Below are positions 6,557-8,992 of a stretch of 8,992 nucleotides of DNA, one piece after another. Location: NCBI GenBank assembly GCA_009843005.1, contig VYEH01000039.1, positions 1 to 8,992 on the forward strand. The letters are read 5' to 3'. The position numbers and the translations under genes are program-made. The notes below the pieces were generated by a model. The model ran no database searches, had not been told where the DNA came from, and was given only the letters and a program-made list of their open reading frames with translations. Source of the DNA: Pseudomonadota bacterium (GTDB lineage: Bacteria > Pseudomonadota > Gammaproteobacteria > Steroidobacterales > Rariloculaceae). Every line of letters starts with the position of its first letter. Position 1 is the stretch's first letter.

Positions 6557-6585
6557 TTTATACGCTAATGCGAATAACTTGTCAA
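6557..6585 (-). promoter_or_regulatory. Sigma70-type promoter of hipBA
   Basis: On the minus strand TTGACA (6585-6580), a perfect -35 hexamer, is followed after 17 bp by TATAAA (6562-6557), 5/6 of the -10 consensus. Transcription should begin near 6550, giving a leader of about 40 nt before ATG 6509. Operator 2 covers the spacer and overlaps the -10 hexamer, operator 3 ends next to the -35 on its upstream side, and operator 1 covers the start point, so autorepression would be direct steric blocking. This AT-rich patch stands out in the GC-rich window. Confidence 0.85.
6559..6576 (-). promoter_or_regulatory. hipB operator 2 (over the -10 box and spacer)
   Basis: An 18-bp palindrome TATACGC-TAAT-GCGAATA with a single arm mismatch. 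It overlaps the last bases of the -10 hexamer and much of the spacer. Its geometry, TATAC-N8-GTATA, parallels the known E. coli HipB site TATCC-N8-GGATA. Confidence 0.8.
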
Positions 6586-6603
6586 TATACGCGATTGCGT
6601 ATC
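6586..6603 (-). promoter_or_regulatory. hipB operator 3 (adjacent to the -35 box)
   Basis: TATACGC-GATT-GCGTATC, with perfect inner arms ATACGC/GCGTAT. It begins immediately upstream of the TTGACA hexamer. The centre is again exactly 27 bp from that of operator 2. Confidence 0.8.
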
Positions 6604-6647
6604 GAGAATAAGACGGGTGCGTGGCTGGCGGCCGTGAGGATATGGAC

Positions 6648-6669
6648 GCGATGAGCCACCGATCATCGC
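6648..6669 (-). repeat. 7-bp inverted repeat downstream of copy B
   Basis: The minus strand reads GCGATGA, 8 nt, TCATCGC, a perfect stem 54 nt after the copy B stop. No U-run follows it, so an intrinsic terminator is not claimed. It may be a transcript-end or processing hairpin separating copy B from hipBA, or chance. Confidence 0.25.
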
Positions 6670-6723
6670 GCCCGAAATCTTGATGCCGCCCGACCAGGCG
6701 CCGACGGACAGTGTTCCGATCAG

Positions 6724-8460
6724 CTAGAAATTCAGCGCGTTGCCCAGGACGGGATTGATTCCGCCGTGGAAATTGCCCTGGTCGCGTACCACGCGCGGCT
6801 CGCCATTCTCGTCGTAGTGCACCCACACGAGGCCGTGGGCATCGCCGTTACCGGGCATGTCGATGATGTTCGTCAGTTCCCTCGACTCGGCATCGTAGAC
6901 GTAAATTCGGCCCTCGCCGTTGCTGGTGGCCCACATTTCCGTGCCGGTGGGATCAAGAAGCACATGGTCCACCTTGTAGGCGCCGTAGAGCGTTTCGGTG
7001 GCATGCCCGGTCTGGGTGTCGATGATGGTGACGGTGCGGCCCAGGTGGTGAGCGCCCTCGCCCTTGTCCGCTACCCAGAGTTCGGTCTCGTCGATATTGA
7101 GCGACGCGCCGTACGGACCGATACCGGTGCCGTTGGTCCAGACGACCTCGCCCGTTTCGATATTGATCTTGGCAGCGTTGGAGAGCGAGTTGATGACGTA
7201 CATGTTCTCCTTGGCCGAATCCACGACCAGCCAGTTGGGCCGATAGCCGGGGATGGGGTATTCGCGCAGCACCTCCCAGGTGTCCGGGTCGATCTTGGCG
7301 ATCCAGAACGGGCGCAAGGCCGTGAACCGGCCCTGGTACATGCTCACCGCGGCGAACATCCCGGTCGCGCGGCCCGGCGCGTAACCGGCGGGCTCGACGA
7401 GCGCATAGATGTACTCGTAGTCCTTGTCGGACCACGCGGTGTAGGCAAAGCCGCCCAGATCCACATCGCGGATGCCGCCTACAACTTCGTCGGTTTCCGG
7501 GTCCAGCAGAAAGACGCCGAGCCCGTCCGGGTCGCGCGCAAACATGTCCACGAGCACGAGATCGCGGAACGCCTGCGCATGATGGATCCGCCCGCCGATG
7601 GTGAATTGCTTGATGGGCTGCAGGGTGAGGGCATCCGCCTTGATCAGCGTTGCCGACGAATTCACCGTGGGCTCATTGTCCGCCTGCCCGGGCCGCGCGC
7701 CGATGATGTACACGTAGCGGCCGTCGGGCGACATCACGGTACCGTGGACCGTCGCGCGCAGGGTCTCCGGCAACATGTAGCTGGCGATTATTTCCTTGGT
7801 CTCGGCATCCCCGACCACGATCTGGTTGCTCGGAGGCGGCACGTAGCCGTCATACAGCACCGACGGGGAACTGGTGGTTCCCACGTTCTCGTAGAAGTAA
7901 GTCTTGCCGGGCTCGGGCGTGAACTTGGGCTCGCCGGGATCGAACGTTGCGATCACTTCGGTCTGGTAGTGGCTGGTGAGGTTGCCTTCCCTGGCTCGTC
8001 GGGTCCAGGTCTCCTGCACCGAGGCGAAGGTCTCGATGGCCTCCACCTGCAGGTCCCGCGGCGTCTTGGTGAATTCCAACTGCTGCGCCTGGTTCGCCTT
8101 GACGATGGCCAATGCCGTGCGCCAGTCTTCCACCAGGCCGAGTTCCAGAGGGAGGTCCGCCAGGGTGCGAATGTACATGGCGATCGCCTCGAGATCCGCA
8201 TCGCTGGGATCCATTTCCGCGACGATCACGCCCATCATCGGATTGCTTTCCAACTGATCGAAAATATCCACCGGCGTGGGTCCGAAGTGCAGCGTAGGGC
8301 CTACCAACCCCTGGGCGTTCGGGCCATGGCAAACGTGGCAACCGATGTCCGCGTGAAACAGCTCGCCGCCGCGGGCCACCAGCTCCTCCACGGTCTGGGC
8401 CGAAGCTACCCCGCCCAGCAGCAAGCCGATGACAATTCCCGGAAGGTAGTTTCGTATCAT
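6724..8460 (-). CDS. Exported cytochrome c/YVTN-type beta-propeller fusion, copy B
   Basis: A 578-residue paralogue of copy A, aligning one residue out of register without gaps from about residue 23 to the end. The signal peptide is residues 1-21 (hydrophobic IVIGLLLGGV, cleavage at ASA/QT). The haem motif is CHVCH at 41-45, candidate axial ligands Met75, Met76 or Met83. Over residues 54-156 I count about 18 differences from copy A in 103 positions, and the terminal propeller region is similarly close. Propeller histidines 239, 293, 294, 471, 472, 486, 499, 542, 548 and 565 match those of copy A. The main divergence is at 255-275 (an exposed loop, GARPGQADNEP), the last 8 residues, and the second residue of the haem motif (His42 against Trp43). 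ATG 8460 is chosen for GAGGAG 9 nt upstream, identical to copy A. Redox function is inferred; the substrate is unknown. Confidence 0.85.
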   Translation of the reverse strand: MIRNYLPGIVIGLLLGGVASAQTVEELVARGGELFHADIGCHVCHGPNAQGLVGPTLHFGPTPVDIFDQLESNPMMGVIVAEMDPSDADLEAIAMYIRTLADLPLELGLVEDWRTALAIVKANQAQQLEFTKTPRDLQVEAIETFASVQETWTRRAREGNLTSHYQTEVIATFDPGEPKFTPEPGKTYFYENVGTTSSPSVLYDGYVPPPSNQIVVGDAETKEIIASYMLPETLRATVHGTVMSPDGRYVYIIGARPGQADNEPTVNSSATLIKADALTLQPIKQFTIGGRIHHAQAFRDLVLVDMFARDPDGLGVFLLDPETDEVVGGIRDVDLGGFAYTAWSDKDYEYIYALVEPAGYAPGRATGMFAAVSMYQGRFTALRPFWIAKIDPDTWEVLREYPIPGYRPNWLVVDSAKENMYVINSLSNAAKINIETGEVVWTNGTGIGPYGASLNIDETELWVADKGEGAHHLGRTVTIIDTQTGHATETLYGAYKVDHVLLDPTGTEMWATSNGEGRIYVYDAESRELTNIIDMPGNGDAHGLVWVHYDENGEPRVVRDQGNFHGGINPVLGNALNF

Positions 8461-8471
8461 GCCCGTTGACT

Positions 8472-8500
8472 CCTCGTGTGCGTTTCGCCTCGTGTGCGTT
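8472..8500 (-). repeat. Tandem 13-nt repeat duplicating the ribosome-binding region of copy B
   Basis: The minus strand carries AACGCACACGAGG twice with a 16-nt period (8500-8488 and 8484-8472). The proximal copy includes the GAGG of the real Shine-Dalgarno; the distal one places a second GAGG 16 nt upstream. Copy A has only one, so the duplication arose after the paralogues separated or was lost there. Confidence 0.7.
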
Positions 8501-8538
8501 CCGCCCGGCGACCCCCGCCCGGCGGCGAAGGGGCACAG

Positions 8539-8544
8539 ATTATA
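8539..8544 (-). promoter_or_regulatory. TATAAT box upstream of cytochrome/propeller copy B
   Basis: A perfect minus-strand TATAAT 78 nt before ATG 8460, the same offset as in copy A. The 16-18 bp position has no recognisable -35; TTGTCA lies 21 bp upstream. The box faces the divergent plus-strand gene, so the two promoters share this intergenic region. Confidence 0.5.
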
Positions 8545-8589
8545 GCTCAAGCCACCGCTCGTTCTTGACAATTCATTATGCTTTGCAGA

Positions 8590-8618
8590 TTGAGTCGGAG
8601 GGCGCTCGAAAATAGTAT
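8590..8618 (+). promoter_or_regulatory. Possible weak promoter of the divergent Gly/Met-rich gene
   Basis: TTGAGT (8590-8595) and TAGTAT (8613-8618) are each 4/6 matches to sigma70 hexamers with a 17-bp spacer. A start near 8625 would give a leader of about 39 nt to TTG 8664. The -10 overlaps a perfect 10-bp palindrome, GTATCGATAC (8615-8624), which could be a regulator site or chance. Confidence 0.35.
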
Positions 8619-8648
8619 CGATACGACCTCATTTCGCGTGACCGGGAC

Positions 8649-8655
8649 AGGGGAG
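8649..8655 (+). promoter_or_regulatory. Shine-Dalgarno supporting the TTG start at 8664
   Basis: AGGGGAG ends 8 nt before TTG 8664. It is the only strong Shine-Dalgarno near the beginning of this open frame, and the frame yields a basic n-region plus hydrophobic core from that TTG. Confidence 0.6.
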
Positions 8656-8663
8656 ACACGACT

Positions 8664-8992
8664 TTGATTCACCACAGCATTACCGGCGGTGCGCGGCAAA
8701 AGCCCCGCGTCGCACCGGGACCGGCGAGGCGCCTTCGCAGAAGCCGTTGCCTTCTCGCGGCAGGTTGGATGCTCCTGGCAACGACTCTCGAAACCGTCCA
8801 CGCCCAGTCCGGGGACCTCTTCTTCGAGGGCGTGCTCCTGGTCGAGCCGGCCCCGCCCGCCGAGGTGGTCATACCGGTTACCACAGGTAACGCCATGGGC
8901 GGCGGTCAGAACGCCATGGGTATGGGCCCAGCCATGGGCGGCGGTGGCCAGAGTGCGACCGGCGCAGACGGCGGACAGGGCGGTATGGGGGG
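8664..8992 (+). CDS. Exported Gly/Met-rich hypothetical protein (3' end outside the window)
   Basis: The first 109 residues of a plus-strand frame open to the window edge. It starts at TTG 8664 behind AGGGGAG. Residues 1-29 are basic (ARRLRRSRC at 21-29), 30-42 hydrophobic (LLAAGWMLLATTL), and cleavage is likely at VHA/QS near residue 47, so an exported protein is expected. A short acidic and Pro-rich stretch (51-71) leads to a low-complexity region (75-109) of Gly with regularly placed Met, Asn, Gln and Ala: NAMGGGQ, NAMGMGP, AMGGGGQ. I do not recognise the family. Such Met/Gly sequence could bind soft metals or be a flexible linker or surface repeat. A start at ATG 8769 would leave a poor signal peptide. 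The gene diverges from copy B across a 203-nt shared intergenic region. Confidence 0.55.
   Translation, partial: MIHHSITGGARQKPRVAPGPARRLRRSRCLLAAGWMLLATTLETVHAQSGDLFFEGVLLVEPAPPAEVVIPVTTGNAMGGGQNAMGMGPAMGGGGQSATGADGGQGGMG
8892..8945 (+). repeat. Degenerate coding repeat around GCCATGGG
   Basis: A 15-nt sequence, GCCATGGGCGGCGGT, occurs at 8892-8906 and 8931-8945, 39 nt (13 codons) apart, with a shortened copy GCCATGGG at 8913-8920. All are in the same frame and encode AMGGG-type units, so the Gly/Met-rich stretch grew by repeat duplication. It may continue beyond the window. Confidence 0.6.

Noticed and set aside
8565..8582. Plus-strand TTGACA at 8565-8570 as a -35 for the divergent gene
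   Set aside because: No acceptable -10 hexamer lies 15-19 bp downstream; the TTGAGT/TAGTAT pair fits better.
1..8992. CRISPR array, tRNA, rRNA, transposase or integrase
   Set aside because: No regularly spaced repeats of the right size, no tRNA-like or rRNA sequence and no such protein motifs were found on either strand.

Overview
The window is GC-rich, densely coded bacterial DNA with mostly minus-strand genes. Several exported proteins carry Gram-negative-type signal peptides, and there is a periplasmic c-type cytochrome and a SCO copper chaperone. This fits a proteobacterium, most likely an environmental gammaproteobacterium; the taxonomy is inferred from gene content, not from a marker gene.

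Layout, read in the minus-strand direction of transcription from the right edge: (1) a di-domain cytochrome c/beta-propeller protein (copy B, 8460 to 6724); (2) a hipBA-type toxin-antitoxin locus, with hipB (6509 to 6258) behind a near-consensus promoter and three 18-bp operators spaced exactly 27 bp apart, followed by a hipA whose frame is broken just before the kinase core (6258 to 5013); (3) a GOB-like subclass B3 metallo-beta-lactamase (5005 to 4115) starting 7 nt after hipA; (4) an exported DUF6152-type protein with a TTG start (4001 to 2994); (5) a second cytochrome/beta-propeller paralogue (copy A, 2740 to 1001); (6) a SCO1/SenC protein (887 to 174) behind a two-tier hairpin; (7) the first 53 residues of a small membrane protein running off the left edge. 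On the plus strand, diverging from copy B, an exported Gly/Met-rich protein starts at TTG 8664 and runs off the right edge.

Copies A and B align without gaps from about residue 24 to the end. They share a signal peptide, one CxxCH haem site and ten propeller histidines. They also share the Shine-Dalgarno region and a TATAAT box at exactly the same distance from the start codon. They form direct repeats flanking the hipBA, beta-lactamase and DUF6152 genes, so the block between them could in principle be lost or amplified by recombination.

A tentative theme is periplasmic metal and redox chemistry. SCO is a copper chaperone family. The DUF6152 protein is predicted to begin with His-His after signal cleavage. 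The propellers carry a conserved histidine set, and the divergent protein is Met-rich. The hipBA locus is a separate stress or maintenance module, apparently decayed or split in its toxin gene. No tRNA, rRNA, CRISPR array, insertion sequence or transposase was seen, and no gene-free stretch exceeds 300 bases.
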